A stretch of DNA of 64,000 nt from Lunatimonas salinarum (GCF_017811155.1 NZ_JACVCV010000004.1:308025-372024), one strand, 5' to 3'; positions 44,089 through 52,990 are shown, counted from the stretch's first letter. Notes: generated from the sequence alone by a model not told the origin. Program-made: numbers and translations.

Positions 44089-46563
44089 ATGATTGAAGTC
44101 CTATCTCCAGAAAAACTTGCCTCCATCCTATCGGCTAGCACTCCCAGGTTACCGGACGCTACCCCGATTGAACAAATAAGCATCGACTCCCGCAAAATAT
44201 TCCATGGTATAGGCACGGTTTTCTTTGCGCTCCCGGGCAATCAGGTGAATGGCCATGAGTTTATTGGTTCCTGTTATAAAAAAGGCGTAAAAAATTTCGT
44301 GATCGCTGCTGAGATATTGGATCGTATCGATCTTACGTTGCAGCCTGACGCGAATTTCTACTTGGTAAAAGATCCCCTTGCGGCCTTGCAGTCGTTGGCC
44401 TCCTGGCATCGCACCCTTTTCAAGGGGCCGGTTGTCGGCATTACAGGCAGTAACGGTAAAACCATCGTCAAGGAATGGTTGGGTCAATTGCTTTCCAATC
44501 GTTTTCAGACGGCCAAAAGTCCAAAGAGCTTCAATAGTCAGATTGGTGTAGCGCTCTCGATCTTTTCCATGACCTCGTGCCACCAAGTAGCCTTGCTGGA
44601 GGCCGGCATCTCCCGTCCTGATGAGATGAAGCGCCTAGAAGAGATGATTAAGCCAGACATTGGCATAATGACGAACCTAGGCACCGCACATGGCCAGAAT
44701 TTTGTCAGCAAAGCCGAAAAACTGGCGGAGAAGCTAGTGCTGTTTAAAAACTGTAAATTGTTGATTTACCGAAAAGACCATGCCGAAGTAGCCGATGCCG
44801 TTGAAAAGTTGCTTCCAGAAGCAAAACTCGTATCCTGGTCAGACAATACAGGTGCCGATTACACCCTGCGCATTAAAAAACTTCCAATCGGTGCCCGCAT
44901 TATATTGGTCAAACCGGATTCGAGCATGTACACGTTCAGTACCCGCTTTTCAGACGATGCTTCCTTGGAAAACCTCCGCCATTGCATCGTAGCTGCCGCA
45001 ACGCTAGGCTTGGACTTCCCATCCATCCAAGAGGGGCTGCTGCAGTTGGGTGCTGTGGATATGCGGCTAGCAATAAAAGCAGGGAAAAGGCTGTGCACGT
45101 TGATCGATGACACCTATAATAATGACCTCGCAGGGCTGGAAATCGCACTCGATTTTATGGAAATCCAGCGAAAAAAACGACGACGGGTGCTGATTCTGTC
45201 GGACTTCCCACAAATAAAGCATCCGAAAGAAGTGTACGCACACGTCTGCCGGCTATTGCACCACTATCAGATAGACCAACTCATGGGAGTAGGCCCGGAT
45301 ATTTCCGCCCACCTACGTACTTGCAAGATGCCTGCCTCATTTTTTAACACTACCGAAGCCCTGCTGGCAAGTGGCGAACTGAACAGGTTTTCTGACGACC
45401 TGCTCCTCATCAAAGGTGCAAGAACCTTTGAATTTGAGCGTATCGTGCAGGCATTGGAAGAGCAAATCCACGGAACCGTCTTGGAAATCAACCTCAATGC
45501 GATCACCCATAATTTCTTCTTTTACAAACAACAGCTGAAGACCAATACCAAACTAATGGCAATGGTGAAGGCCGCTGCCTATGGCGGCGGTGCCACTGAA
45601 ATTGCTAATCACCTGCAAAAATTACGGGCGGACTACCTTTCCGTTGCTTATTCGGACGAAGGAGCTGAACTACGGGAAAATGGAATAACCCTGCCGATCA
45701 TGGTACTAAATGTAGCATCGGAAAACGCTGCGCAAATCGTACGGCACGGATTGGAACCCGTTCTGTACAGCCCAAGTATCCTAAAATACTTCGGTGAATA
45801 TGCCAAAACTGAAGGGGTATCCATTGCCATCCACCTGGACATAGACAGTGGAATGAGGAGGCTGGGATTTGATCAAGATTCCATCGAGGAGCTGAAAGCC
45901 CTACTGACCTCCTTTCCCGAACTGCGTGTGCAAAGCATCTTTACCCACCTTACCAGTACCGACAATCCCGCACACGATAAACACTCCCTTGCCCAGCTGG
46001 AACGATTTCAAGGCCTTTGCTCCCAGATAATCAATACAATCGGATACAAGCCACTGATTCACGCGCTGAACACTGCCGGTATCCTTCGCTTCCCCGAGCA
46101 TTCATTTGACATGGTACGTTTAGGTATTGGGCTTTATGGAATTAGTATCGACGAGCTGTCCAAGGGGAAATTACAACAGGTAGGCACATTGAAGACGACG
46201 ATCTCTCAGATCAAACACCTCAAAAAAGGGGTACATATTGGCTATAATCGCATGGGTATCATGCCTAATGACGGTAAAATAGGCACCATAGGACTTGGGT
46301 ATGCGGATGGATTTGATCGCCGTTTTAGCAACGGAATCGGTTATGTGGTAGTGAATGGCCAAAAAGCCCCGGTGATCGGAAATATCTGCATGGATATGAC
46401 CATGGTGGACCTTTCGGGAATTGATGCCCGGGAAGGAGACGCAGTGACCGTGTATGGGGAAGGGATCGACCTCGCCGACTTGGCAAGCCGCATTGGCACC
46501 ATTCCCTATGAGTTACTGACACGGATTAGCGGTAGGGTAAAAAGGATCTATTTTTTAGATTAA
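44089..46563 (+). CDS. MurF-alanine racemase fusion (D-Ala-D-Ala-adding ligase / Alr)
   Basis: 824 residues. Residues 1-455 are MurF: ISIDSRKI, ITGSNGKTIVKEWL with the ATP P-loop (about 118-125), and the family's GTAHGQNF and DDTYNN. Residues 460-824 are alanine racemase: PLP lysine Lys494 in MVKAAAYG, HLDIDSGMRRLGF, the catalytic tyrosine Tyr719 in GYNRMG, and the C-terminal NICMDMTMVDLSG and PYELLTRISGRVKRIY. This fusion is known in Bacteroidota and couples D-Ala supply with its incorporation in peptidoglycan precursors. Length is normal for the fusion. A separate ddl is not in view. Confidence 0.93.
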   Translation: MIEVLSPEKLASILSASTPRLPDATPIEQISIDSRKIFHGIGTVFFALPGNQVNGHEFIGSCYKKGVKNFVIAAEILDRIDLTLQPDANFYLVKDPLAALQSLASWHRTLFKGPVVGITGSNGKTIVKEWLGQLLSNRFQTAKSPKSFNSQIGVALSIFSMTSCHQVALLEAGISRPDEMKRLEEMIKPDIGIMTNLGTAHGQNFVSKAEKLAEKLVLFKNCKLLIYRKDHAEVADAVEKLLPEAKLVSWSDNTGADYTLRIKKLPIGARIILVKPDSSMYTFSTRFSDDASLENLRHCIVAAATLGLDFPSIQEGLLQLGAVDMRLAIKAGKRLCTLIDDTYNNDLAGLEIALDFMEIQRKKRRRVLILSDFPQIKHPKEVYAHVCRLLHHYQIDQLMGVGPDISAHLRTCKMPASFFNTTEALLASGELNRFSDDLLLIKGARTFEFERIVQALEEQIHGTVLEINLNAITHNFFFYKQQLKTNTKLMAMVKAAAYGGGATEIANHLQKLRADYLSVAYSDEGAELRENGITLPIMVLNVASENAAQIVRHGLEPVLYSPSILKYFGEYAKTEGVSIAIHLDIDSGMRRLGFDQDSIEELKALLTSFPELRVQSIFTHLTSTDNPAHDKHSLAQLERFQGLCSQIINTIGYKPLIHALNTAGILRFPEHSFDMVRLGIGLYGISIDELSKGKLQQVGTLKTTISQIKHLKKGVHIGYNRMGIMPNDGKIGTIGLGYADGFDRRFSNGIGYVVVNGQKAPVIGNICMDMTMVDLSGIDAREGDAVTVYGEGIDLADLASRIGTIPYELLTRISGRVKRIYFLD

Positions 46564-46649
46564 GCCAATCGATTAGATTTCTCATTCAGTTCTTGTAATA
46601 TTTTGTTTTCTTTGCAGCTAGTTTTCCGGCAATTAAAAATAGCTACCCT

Positions 46650-47345
46650 TTGAAAAATCCGATCGCCCTCTGGGATCTATCCAGGCACTTCCGAACCAAA
46701 TTGCTTCAGTCCGCTTGGATGTATGTGATTTTCCCAGTGCTCTGTATCAGCGGATGCCAAAGCACCATGAGTGAAGACATCCAGGTGTATGTAAGTGATT
46801 TTGCTTCCGGCGACTTGTCACAGATAAGCAATGGAAACCTTGGCATCTTTCAGGATAAATCCGTTATGGGGTTTTACCACAATGACACCGTGACGCTATC
46901 GTTGGAAGGACTACCCGCACACGATGCACTGAGGATTACCGTAGAACTTTATGTACACGACAGTTGGGATGGCAATGTGACAGGAGTGGGAGGGCCTGAC
47001 CTGTGGGTGATGGCGTTGGATGACACGGAAGTATTACGAACTACCTTTTCCAATAGCCCTTGCACTTCTTCCTATTGCCTCTACCAATCGTTTCCGGGAT
47101 CCCATCCCAGCTTTAACCAACCAAAATCCGGGGCTACTTCCGCCAACCTTCCAGGAAGGTGTCAATATCAAAATGTAGCTGGCTGGACCTCGATGTATCA
47201 CATCACACGCATCATCCCGCACCGAGGAAATCGTGCGTCAGTTATTTTTTGGGATGAAATCAAGCAGACCAATGCACGCAATCAACTATGCGACGAGAGT
47301 TGGTCGATAGGGCAGATCACGGTAAGCACCGTTTCTATCCAATGA
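46650..47345 (+). CDS. Lipoprotein of unknown function
   Basis: 231 residues from a TTG at 46650, kept because it supplies basic residues before the hydrophobic segment; an ATG at 46719 would start directly in it. The lipobox CISGC ends at Cys36. The mature part is beta-rich: VYVSDFASGDLSQIS, LRITVELYVHDSWDGN, GGPDLWVMALDDTEVLRTTFSNSPC and IPHRGNRASVIFWDE. HDSWDGN-type strands occur in Bacteroidota surface beta-sandwich domains, but I do not recognise a named family. It converges with the M28 peptidase gene. Confidence 0.6.
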   Translation: MKNPIALWDLSRHFRTKLLQSAWMYVIFPVLCISGCQSTMSEDIQVYVSDFASGDLSQISNGNLGIFQDKSVMGFYHNDTVTLSLEGLPAHDALRITVELYVHDSWDGNVTGVGGPDLWVMALDDTEVLRTTFSNSPCTSSYCLYQSFPGSHPSFNQPKSGATSANLPGRCQYQNVAGWTSMYHITRIIPHRGNRASVIFWDEIKQTNARNQLCDESWSIGQITVSTVSIQ

Positions 47346-47356
47346 CAGTGAATCTA

Positions 47357-48262
47357 TTAGGGTACGGCTGTACCGTCTACTTCCTTGATAAAGTCCAAGA
47401 TTAACAAGGTTGCCTGATGGTAAAAATCAGGGTCAATGTTTTCAAAGGTGTCGGTAGGCTTGTGGTAGTCCTCGTGATCATCGACACCAAAATACACAAA
47501 CGGTACACCCTGCCGGTGGAAGGGAGCATGATCCGAGGAATTGGTCCAGTTTTGGCCACCTTCTTCTCCCTCATTACCCAATACCAACTCAATGGAGGAA
47601 CGTGATTTCACGACCAATAATGGGGGTCTAAACTGCGGGTAATACCGGGAACCGACAGCATACAGCCGATTGGTGCTGCTACGGCTGATCATATCCATAT
47701 TTACCACCAAAGCGATCTGTTCCAACGGAAAGGGGAAATCGTTGACCAGGGCCTTCGAACCCAACAGCCCGATTTCTTCGGCGTCCACCGCCGCAAAGAT
47801 CATTGAATGCGCCGGACGCTCCCTGGCAAAATACCCCGCCAACGACAGCAGTGCCCCTACTCCGGAAGCATTATCATCCGCACCTAGATAAAGATCCTCT
47901 CCCCTTTTCCCTAAATGATCGTAGTGGGCCAAAACCAAAATAATTTTGTCAGAAGCTGAGCCTGGAGCAAAACCAACTACATTGGTTCCAAAAGGGTTTC
48001 GCTTATCCGGAAAACGTTCTTTCAGCGAAAAGGGCTGTACAAATTCCTTGTACTGAGAGACCAGACCAAATTCCTTGAATCTCCCAACAATATACTCTTG
48101 GGCCAGTCGACTGCCTTCCGTGAGGGGTGCCCGTCCTTCCAGCTTGGGAGAAGCGAGGTATTTAATGTCTTCCAAAAGCCTGTCCTTATCAATTCCCTGG
48201 GCGGAAATCATGCCAGAAAACGAAAAGTAAACCGATAAAAACAATAACCTGATACCTCTCAT
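47357..48262 (-). CDS. M28-family metallopeptidase
   Basis: 301 residues from ATG 48262, with signal peptide ending MISAQ; a TTG two codons upstream is less likely. The M28 zinc ligands are visible: LAHYDHLG (His, Asp), LGADDNASGVGALL (Asp), DAEEIGLLGS (Glu-Glu), MDMISRS and DHAPFHRQGVPFVYFG with DHEDYHKPTDTFENID. Members are aminopeptidases or carboxypeptidases; the mature size of about 280 fits single-domain aminopeptidases. It diverges from the unknown secreted protein gene at 48336. Confidence 0.9.
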   Translation of the reverse strand: MRGIRLLFLSVYFSFSGMISAQGIDKDRLLEDIKYLASPKLEGRAPLTEGSRLAQEYIVGRFKEFGLVSQYKEFVQPFSLKERFPDKRNPFGTNVVGFAPGSASDKIILVLAHYDHLGKRGEDLYLGADDNASGVGALLSLAGYFARERPAHSMIFAAVDAEEIGLLGSKALVNDFPFPLEQIALVVNMDMISRSSTNRLYAVGSRYYPQFRPPLLVVKSRSSIELVLGNEGEEGGQNWTNSSDHAPFHRQGVPFVYFGVDDHEDYHKPTDTFENIDPDFYHQATLLILDFIKEVDGTAVP

Positions 48263-48335
48263 ATGCAAAATGTGTCCCTTACGTTATGTATATTCGTGAA
48301 ATTACTAAACTTTGCGAACAGGAACTTCCAAGTCC

Positions 48336-49328
48336 ATGAAATATATTTTGGGAATTGTTTTTGCGTGTTTTGCCAACCTACCGTCATTCGCACAGGAAAC
48401 ACCCATCGCTGGCTTTTTAGATGGAAAATCGGTGGTTTTGATTTCTGCGTCACAGACCGCTGATCCTGCACTTACCTGGCAGCAACTAGCCTCCGAGATA
48501 CATGTTTCCCTGGTGGAAGCCGGTGGGGATCCCATCGCCTACTACGAACTGGAAGATGTCACCCTGACGGAGGGCAATCAGCGTACCTATGCCGAAGTTT
48601 TTTCCAAGAGAATGGTAAGAAATCTGGTTATTATAACCAGAAAGCCCACCGGAAGCTTTCACATCCATATTGCCCCTTTTTCCCAGGATCTATCCATCAT
48701 TAAACCGGGACAGGGTCTAAGCATTGAAGCCGATGACCTCGCGGCGTTTAAAACCCAGATTACGTCCCTTACGGCAAATCAGAAAAGTCGGAATTTTCTC
48801 GTCCTAGAAGTTCCCGAGTTTCCGACCCCTCCCACCGATGCGGGAAGTGGCGGCAGTACGGCAACCTACCTGGCCCAAACACCCCTCAACCTAAACGTCT
48901 TCAAACTGGGCGTGATGCTGACCGGTGTAAGCAGGGAGGAAGGATTTCTAAACACCTTTCGCCAAGATTTGCTTGGCAAATCCCCACAGCAACGAGAAGC
49001 TGAGCAACTGGCCGAACGGCAAGGCCTGGAGCGCATTTTTGGAAATATCTACCCCTACGAGGTGGCATTTCTGACCGAATCACGGACAACGCAACAACTT
49101 ATTCAAGACCGAGTCCAATTTATCCTGATGCGCATCGAGGGAAGGGAGGCGGACATTATGAATAACATGGGTGTGCCTTTGCCTGCCGACAGCGACGGCA
49201 ATCGGATCGTGGTGAAATACTACATTAAATTGCTCGCAAGAAACGAACTCTACATCGGCAAAGAATGGGACGCCGCCCCTGATTGGCAGGATGCATTGGT
49301 TAATTTCCTTAACCAACTGGCACCCTAG
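48336..49328 (+). CDS. Exported protein of unknown function
   Basis: 330 residues from ATG 48336, giving a clean signal peptide (MKYILGIVFACFANLPSFAQ). An in-frame TTG 24 bp upstream is rejected as it would break the signal peptide. The mature region begins IAGFLDGKSVVLISASQTAD, then VSLVEAGGDPIAYYELEDVTL, a Gly/Ser-rich linker (DAGSGGSTATY) and a C-terminal ERIFGNIYPYEVAFLTESRTTQQLIQ with YYIKLLARNELYIGKEWDAAPDWQDAL. No domain recognised, but two globular parts seem separated by the linker. Confidence 0.65.
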   Translation: MKYILGIVFACFANLPSFAQETPIAGFLDGKSVVLISASQTADPALTWQQLASEIHVSLVEAGGDPIAYYELEDVTLTEGNQRTYAEVFSKRMVRNLVIITRKPTGSFHIHIAPFSQDLSIIKPGQGLSIEADDLAAFKTQITSLTANQKSRNFLVLEVPEFPTPPTDAGSGGSTATYLAQTPLNLNVFKLGVMLTGVSREEGFLNTFRQDLLGKSPQQREAEQLAERQGLERIFGNIYPYEVAFLTESRTTQQLIQDRVQFILMRIEGREADIMNNMGVPLPADSDGNRIVVKYYIKLLARNELYIGKEWDAAPDWQDALVNFLNQLAP

Positions 49329-49359
49329 CCAAAGCGCTTCCCAAAATCAGCCAGCCATC

Positions 49360-49389
49360 AAAAAAAGCATGCCAGGTTATTGGCATGCT
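49360..49389 (-). terminator. Terminator downstream of yebC-yjjX
   Basis: Perfect 9-bp stem AGCATGCCA (49366-49374) and TGGCATGCT (49381-49389), 6-nt loop; on the minus strand it is followed by seven T. It lies about 200 bp beyond the yjjX stop. Confidence 0.7.
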
Positions 49390-49587
49390 CAACACAAACG
49401 GAGGTAACTGGTTATTGTAATGGGTGATTAACAACCTTTCTCCTTCTACGTGTAACTCAACTGTTTTAACCAACCTTTATACCTTGGGATCAGAGGCATC
49501 GGGGGATGGCACCATTAATCAATGAATTTCTTCTTTGTACTAAGGCTATCTACAGTAAACCACCCACACGATGGGCGTCCTTTAAAT

Positions 49588-50169
49588 CTACTGGTATAGC
49601 TCTTTGTTCAAAAAAGGTATCAGTGCCAGAAGGACTGCCTGTCGATAGTACAGAGACCGGTTAACGATTCCCCTTGTCAGCAAGCCGACAGCACCACCAC
49701 GAAGTTTGGAGTTATCTTTCGAAAAAACCAAATCATCTGCTTCTCCTAGCTCCATACCCTTTTTTACCAATACCTTGACTGCTTCCGGAAGAAAAAAGGT
49801 TCCGGTTTTTGCTTTTCCGATTACGGAACCGCCATTGAGCACCACTACCCAAGCAAAGGCGACCATCTGATCGCCCACCTCGTCTACACCGCCCTCTATG
49901 CCTACCCAATAGTCGGCTTCCGGGAATGCCCGCTTAGAGGCCGATGCCCGATTATACGCACCGGTATAAGTCTCTACATCTCCAAATGGCTGCTTGCCCA
50001 CCTGCGTGTCAACATTTAACCCCTGTACGATTGGTTGATCCTCAAACGCTGCTTCGAACGCATCTTCAACACACTGGACCTTCACGGGATTTTTACTCCC
50101 TACTACGATCAATAGTTCCTTTCCTTGCGGAAGGATTTCCTGTAGGTTCTTTCTTTTTGGAAATGCCAT
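49588..50169 (-). CDS. yjjX: Inosine/xanthosine triphosphatase (YjjX/DUF84 family)
   Basis: 193 residues. These enzymes hydrolyse non-canonical ITP and XTP to prevent their use in nucleic acids. The signature is GSKNPVKVQCVEDAFEAAF, QPFGDVETYTGAYNRA, WVGIEGGVDE, then KTGTFFLPEAVKVLV and the C-terminal LRGGAVGLLTRGIVNRSLYY. Length is at the family's upper range because of a short N-terminal extension. It is 30 bp after yebC and probably in one operon; the terminator lies 200 bp beyond the stop. Confidence 0.88.
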   Translation of the reverse strand: MAFPKRKNLQEILPQGKELLIVVGSKNPVKVQCVEDAFEAAFEDQPIVQGLNVDTQVGKQPFGDVETYTGAYNRASASKRAFPEADYWVGIEGGVDEVGDQMVAFAWVVVLNGGSVIGKAKTGTFFLPEAVKVLVKKGMELGEADDLVFSKDNSKLRGGAVGLLTRGIVNRSLYYRQAVLLALIPFLNKELYQ

Positions 50170-50199
50170 TTCTTTGTTTGGTGGTAAAAAAAATAGCCC

Positions 50200-50907
50200 T
50201 TAGGCCATATTATGATATACATGATTGACATCGTCGTCCTCTTCCATACGCTCGATCATTTTGTTAACGTCTTCTTCCTGCTCCGGAGTCAGTTCGGTAT
50301 ACGACATCGGAAATCGCTGAAAATCCGCACTAATAACCTCTACCTGACGATCTTCCAATGCCTTCTGCATGTTGCCGAAATCCTCAAATGCCGTGTAAAT
50401 GTAGATTTCTCCTTCGTTTTCGTCAATGTCCTGTAGACCAAAATCGATCAGCTCCAGCTCCAGTTCCTCCATGTCAAAATCAGCCTTGGCAAAACGAAAC
50501 ACAGCCTTTCGCTCAAACATAAAACTCACGGAACCGGAAGTACCCAGAGAACCTCCCGCCTTGCTAAAGTAATGGCGGATATTTGCCACCGTACGGTTTA
50601 TATTATCAGTGGCCGTCTCCACGATGATGGCTACGCCATGTGGCGCATACCCTTCATAAACGACCTCCTCGTAATCCTTTTCATCTTTGTTACTTGCACG
50701 GGCTATAGCCGCTTCGATTCGGTCCTTGGGCATGGCAGCCCCCTTGGCATTTTGGATCACCGTACGAAGCTTGGCATTGGTGGTCGGATCGGGACCTCCG
50801 GCTTTCACAGCTATTACAATCTCCTTTCCCAGTCTGGTAAAGACCTTGGACATCTTACTCCAACGTTTGAATTTGCGCTCTTTTCTAAATTCAAAAGCTC
50901 TTCCCAT
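50200..50907 (-). CDS. yebC: YebC/PmpR-family protein
   Basis: 235 residues. Start MGRAFEFRKERKFKRWSKMSK is the Bacteroidota version of the conserved N-terminus (MAGHSKW... in E. coli). GGPDPTTNAKLRTVIQNAKGAAMPKDRIEAAI, YEGYAPHGVAIIVETATDNINRTVANIRHYFSKAGGSLGTSGSVSFMF are the family's hallmark blocks. YebC proteins act as transcription factors and, for some members, relieve ribosome stalling at proline stretches. The very acidic C-terminal tail (EEDVNKMIERMEEDDD) is normal. A long AT-rich gap lies upstream. Confidence 0.93.
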   Translation of the reverse strand: MGRAFEFRKERKFKRWSKMSKVFTRLGKEIVIAVKAGGPDPTTNAKLRTVIQNAKGAAMPKDRIEAAIARASNKDEKDYEEVVYEGYAPHGVAIIVETATDNINRTVANIRHYFSKAGGSLGTSGSVSFMFERKAVFRFAKADFDMEELELELIDFGLQDIDENEGEIYIYTAFEDFGNMQKALEDRQVEVISADFQRFPMSYTELTPEQEEDVNKMIERMEEDDDVNHVYHNMA

Positions 50908-51459
50908 ATAGATTGATTTTTTTTAGCGTGGTAAAATTAACAAATTTTTCGAAATGGCACCGTTTAGGTACCCACAATAATCTATTCCCTAAAAATTCCC
51001 CTACTGACCAAAAATTATTTTATTTCACCCCATTAACCCGTCCAAAAACCGTATAAAAGAGTTTACCTACATCCGACTACTACGACCAAAACGATCGATC
51101 TACTCATCCCCAGCATTCCTCCACACAAACCGGACTTGACACCACCTCACACTCGATCCCGGACCTGCCGCAGCCGACCCGCCCCATTGGTAAAAAAGAA
51201 ACTACCGCTTACGGCAGGATGGATATCCTATGAAGAACCCCTAGAATACCCTCACCGGAGTGAATCTCAAGCCTATTTTCTATGTCCGGTGTATTTTTAA
51301 TTAAGATTTCTTAACAACTAAGGCCCACATGCAAATTAAACCAATGCCACAACGGCTAGTCTAAGAAATAGATTCAACAGTGAAATCCACACCACTTGCC
51401 GGTCAGGGCCCGATTAGGTTAGTAGGTAACAATGCAAAACCCCTTAAAACAACGAAATA
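50908..51459. other. 552-bp divergent intergenic region upstream of yebC and the Spy-like gene
   Basis: No gene recognised. The part near yebC is AT-rich. Around 51100-51240 the sequence is GC-richer and C-rich on the plus strand. A hairpin with T-tract lies at 51253-51297. No exact TAnnTTTG box was found. A small RNA or leader ahead of the hairpin is possible but not shown. Confidence 0.5.
51253..51297 (+). terminator. Hairpin with T-tract in the yebC-spy gap
   Basis: Arms CACCGGA (51253-51259) and TCCGGTG (51285-51291) with a 25-nt loop, followed by TATTTTT. It would end a plus-strand transcript that starts inside the gap; no gene precedes it. Confidence 0.35.
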
Positions 51460-51900
51460 ATGAAAAAGGTATTGATAGTATTCGCACTGAGTATGGGATT
51501 TATCGTCCAAGGTTATTCCCAACAGGATACTCGTCCGGAAAGGACTCCGGAACAACTAGCGTCACGTGCAGCAGGCCATATGGCGGAAAAACTCGAATTG
51601 GATGACGCCCAAAAACAACGGATTTACGAGATCCAACTGAAACATGCGACCGAGAGAAGACAACGGATGGATGCCATGCGCCAGGAAATGAAGGCTTATC
51701 AGGAAGCCCATCAAGCAGACATATCGGCTGTCCTAACCCCAGAGCAAAAAGTAAAGTGGGAGGAAATGATGCGGCAGCGCAAAGAACGAACAAATGCATG
51801 GAGAGATCGTACCGGCGACCGGCGAGGCAGGCAGCCGATGCCCCGAAACCGAGGCGGTGAACAGGGCCCAAGACGGGGCGGACCTCGTACCAATTCATAG
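51460..51900 (+). CDS. Spy/CpxP-like small exported helical protein
   Basis: 146 residues with signal peptide ending QGYSQQ. The helical mature part has RTPEQLASRAAGHMAEKLELDDAQKQRIYEI, QRMDAMRQEMKAYQEAHQ and VLTPEQKVKWEEM, the LTxxQ motif of the Spy/CpxP family of periplasmic chaperone or stress proteins. The Arg/Gly-rich C-terminus (GDRRGRQPMPRNRGG) is common in Bacteroidota homologues. It is followed by a strong terminator and so is a single-gene unit. Confidence 0.83.
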   Translation: MKKVLIVFALSMGFIVQGYSQQDTRPERTPEQLASRAAGHMAEKLELDDAQKQRIYEIQLKHATERRQRMDAMRQEMKAYQEAHQADISAVLTPEQKVKWEEMMRQRKERTNAWRDRTGDRRGRQPMPRNRGGEQGPRRGGPRTNS

Positions 51901-51910
51901 CGAGTTAACC

Positions 51911-51945
51911 TTCGGGACCAACCTCTTGGTCCCGTTTCTTTTTTG
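51911..51945 (+). terminator. Intrinsic terminator of the Spy-like gene
   Basis: Perfect 9-bp stem CGGGACCAA (51913-51921) and TTGGTCCCG (51926-51934), 4-nt loop, followed by TTTCTTTTTT. It lies directly after the stop at 51900. Confidence 0.85.
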
Positions 51946-51975
51946 TGGGGGGATCCCTATCCCTCGGACCAGGCG

Positions 51976-52007
51976 ATTTTTGATAGCGTTAATTTTTGAT
52001 AGCGTTA
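51976..52007. repeat. Perfect 16-bp tandem duplication
   Basis: ATTTTTGATAGCGTTA occurs twice without spacer (51976-51991 and 51992-52007), upstream of the TIGR04282 gene promoter box. No third copy is present. It could be a slippage product or part of a regulator site. Confidence 0.8.
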
Positions 52008-52039
52008 ACGAGTATCGATCCCGTTAAGCTCATTTTGCG

Positions 52040-52047
52040 TAGCTTTG
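52040..52047 (+). promoter_or_regulatory. -7 promoter box, probably for a leaderless mRNA
   Basis: TAGCTTTG matches TAnnTTTG, and the ATG at 52052 begins 4 bp after it. A transcription start at the usual distance would coincide with the start codon or lie inside it. There is no room for a ribosome-binding site. Confidence 0.5.
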
Positions 52048-52051
52048 TGTT

Positions 52052-52675
52052 ATGAAGCAAGCCGTGATTGTCTTTCAAAAGACTCCCGAACACGGAAAGG
52101 TGAAAACCCGCCTCGCTGCGAGCATCGGAGACGAGGATGCCCTCCGTGTTTACCAATATTTACTCCAGCATACCCATAAAGTGTTGGAATCCCTCACCGT
52201 CGATATCCATGTTTTTATCAGTGGCAAAAACAGGAAACCTTCGCCTTCACCGACCAATTACTTTTTCTACAAACAACAAGGACCTGACTTGGGTGCCCGA
52301 ATGAAGCAAGCTTTTGCACAGATTCTGGCGCTCGGCTACGAACAGGTATTGATCATTGGTACAGATTGCTACGAAATTTCTGCTGAAATTCTTCAACAAG
52401 CATTCGAAGTACTCACACACAACGACCTGGTGATAGGCCCCGCCAAGGATGGCGGTTATTACCTGCTAGGCATGACCCACCCCCACCCCCAATTGTTCAC
52501 GGAAATCCCGTGGAGTACCTCCACCGTTTGCCGTGAGACCATAGCCATTGCAAAAGCGGCAGGGCTCTCCATTGGCCTGTTGCCTGAATTGAGCGATGTC
52601 GACACCGCCGAGGACCTTGGAGTGCTTTATCAACTGCTCAAGCTGGGCAAAAAAAAACATTCAAACCCTACATGA
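52052..52675 (+). CDS. TIGR04282-family glycosyltransferase (arsenosugar-type)
   Basis: 207 residues of the GT-A-like, cofactor-transferase fold. Motifs: VFQKTPEHGKVKTRLAASIG at the N-terminus (nucleotide site), GARMKQAFAQ, VLIIGTDCYEIS with the GTD metal motif, and GPAKDGGYYLLGM. The family was named from arsenosugar synthesis clusters, but most members have no arsenic-related neighbour, as here, and act on unknown substrates. Stop overlaps the start of the GDPD remnant (ATGA). The promoter box lies 4 bp before the ATG. Confidence 0.85.
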   Translation: MKQAVIVFQKTPEHGKVKTRLAASIGDEDALRVYQYLLQHTHKVLESLTVDIHVFISGKNRKPSPSPTNYFFYKQQGPDLGARMKQAFAQILALGYEQVLIIGTDCYEISAEILQQAFEVLTHNDLVIGPAKDGGYYLLGMTHPHPQLFTEIPWSTSTVCRETIAIAKAAGLSIGLLPELSDVDTAEDLGVLYQLLKLGKKKHSNPT

Positions 52676-52978
52676 CCGTCCATTCCTGTAAATTCGACCT
52701 TTACAATCAAACCATTGCTGCAGTGAATAGGAAACCATTTATGCTACTTTGGCTCATCATGGCCCTATGCCATGGCCCAACGGGCCAACCCCTTCCATCC
52801 CTATACATTGATTGCCCACCGGGGCGGAGTGGTTGGCCCAGATGCCCCGGAAAACAGCTTGGCGGCTCTAGAAAAGGCCATCGAACGGGGTTATCTGATA
52901 GTGGAAATCGACATGCGGCTTACCAAGGACAGCATTTTCCAAATCGATGGAATTTTCGAGGAGCTTTTTCGGGAATAA
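52672..52978 (+). pseudogene. Glycerophosphodiester phosphodiesterase remnant (frameshift and truncation)
   Basis: Frame 1 starts with ATG overlapping the previous stop and encodes a signal-like stretch (MLLWLIMALCHG); about base 52772 the coding sequence continues one base out of frame with YTLIAHRGG, PENSLAALEKAIERGY and VEIDMRLTKDS, the GDPD N-terminal block with its His and Glu. The frame ends after about 15 more residues, where a full enzyme would have HD and 180 further residues. So both a frameshift and loss of the 3' two-thirds are present. The gene would have encoded an exported phosphodiesterase. Confidence 0.75.
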
Positions 52979-52990
52979 GTTTCCTACTAG

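Noticed and set aside
44089-46563. MurF-Alr fusion as an assembly artefact or new fusion
   Set aside because: Both halves are complete and in frame, and this fusion is known in Bacteroidota.
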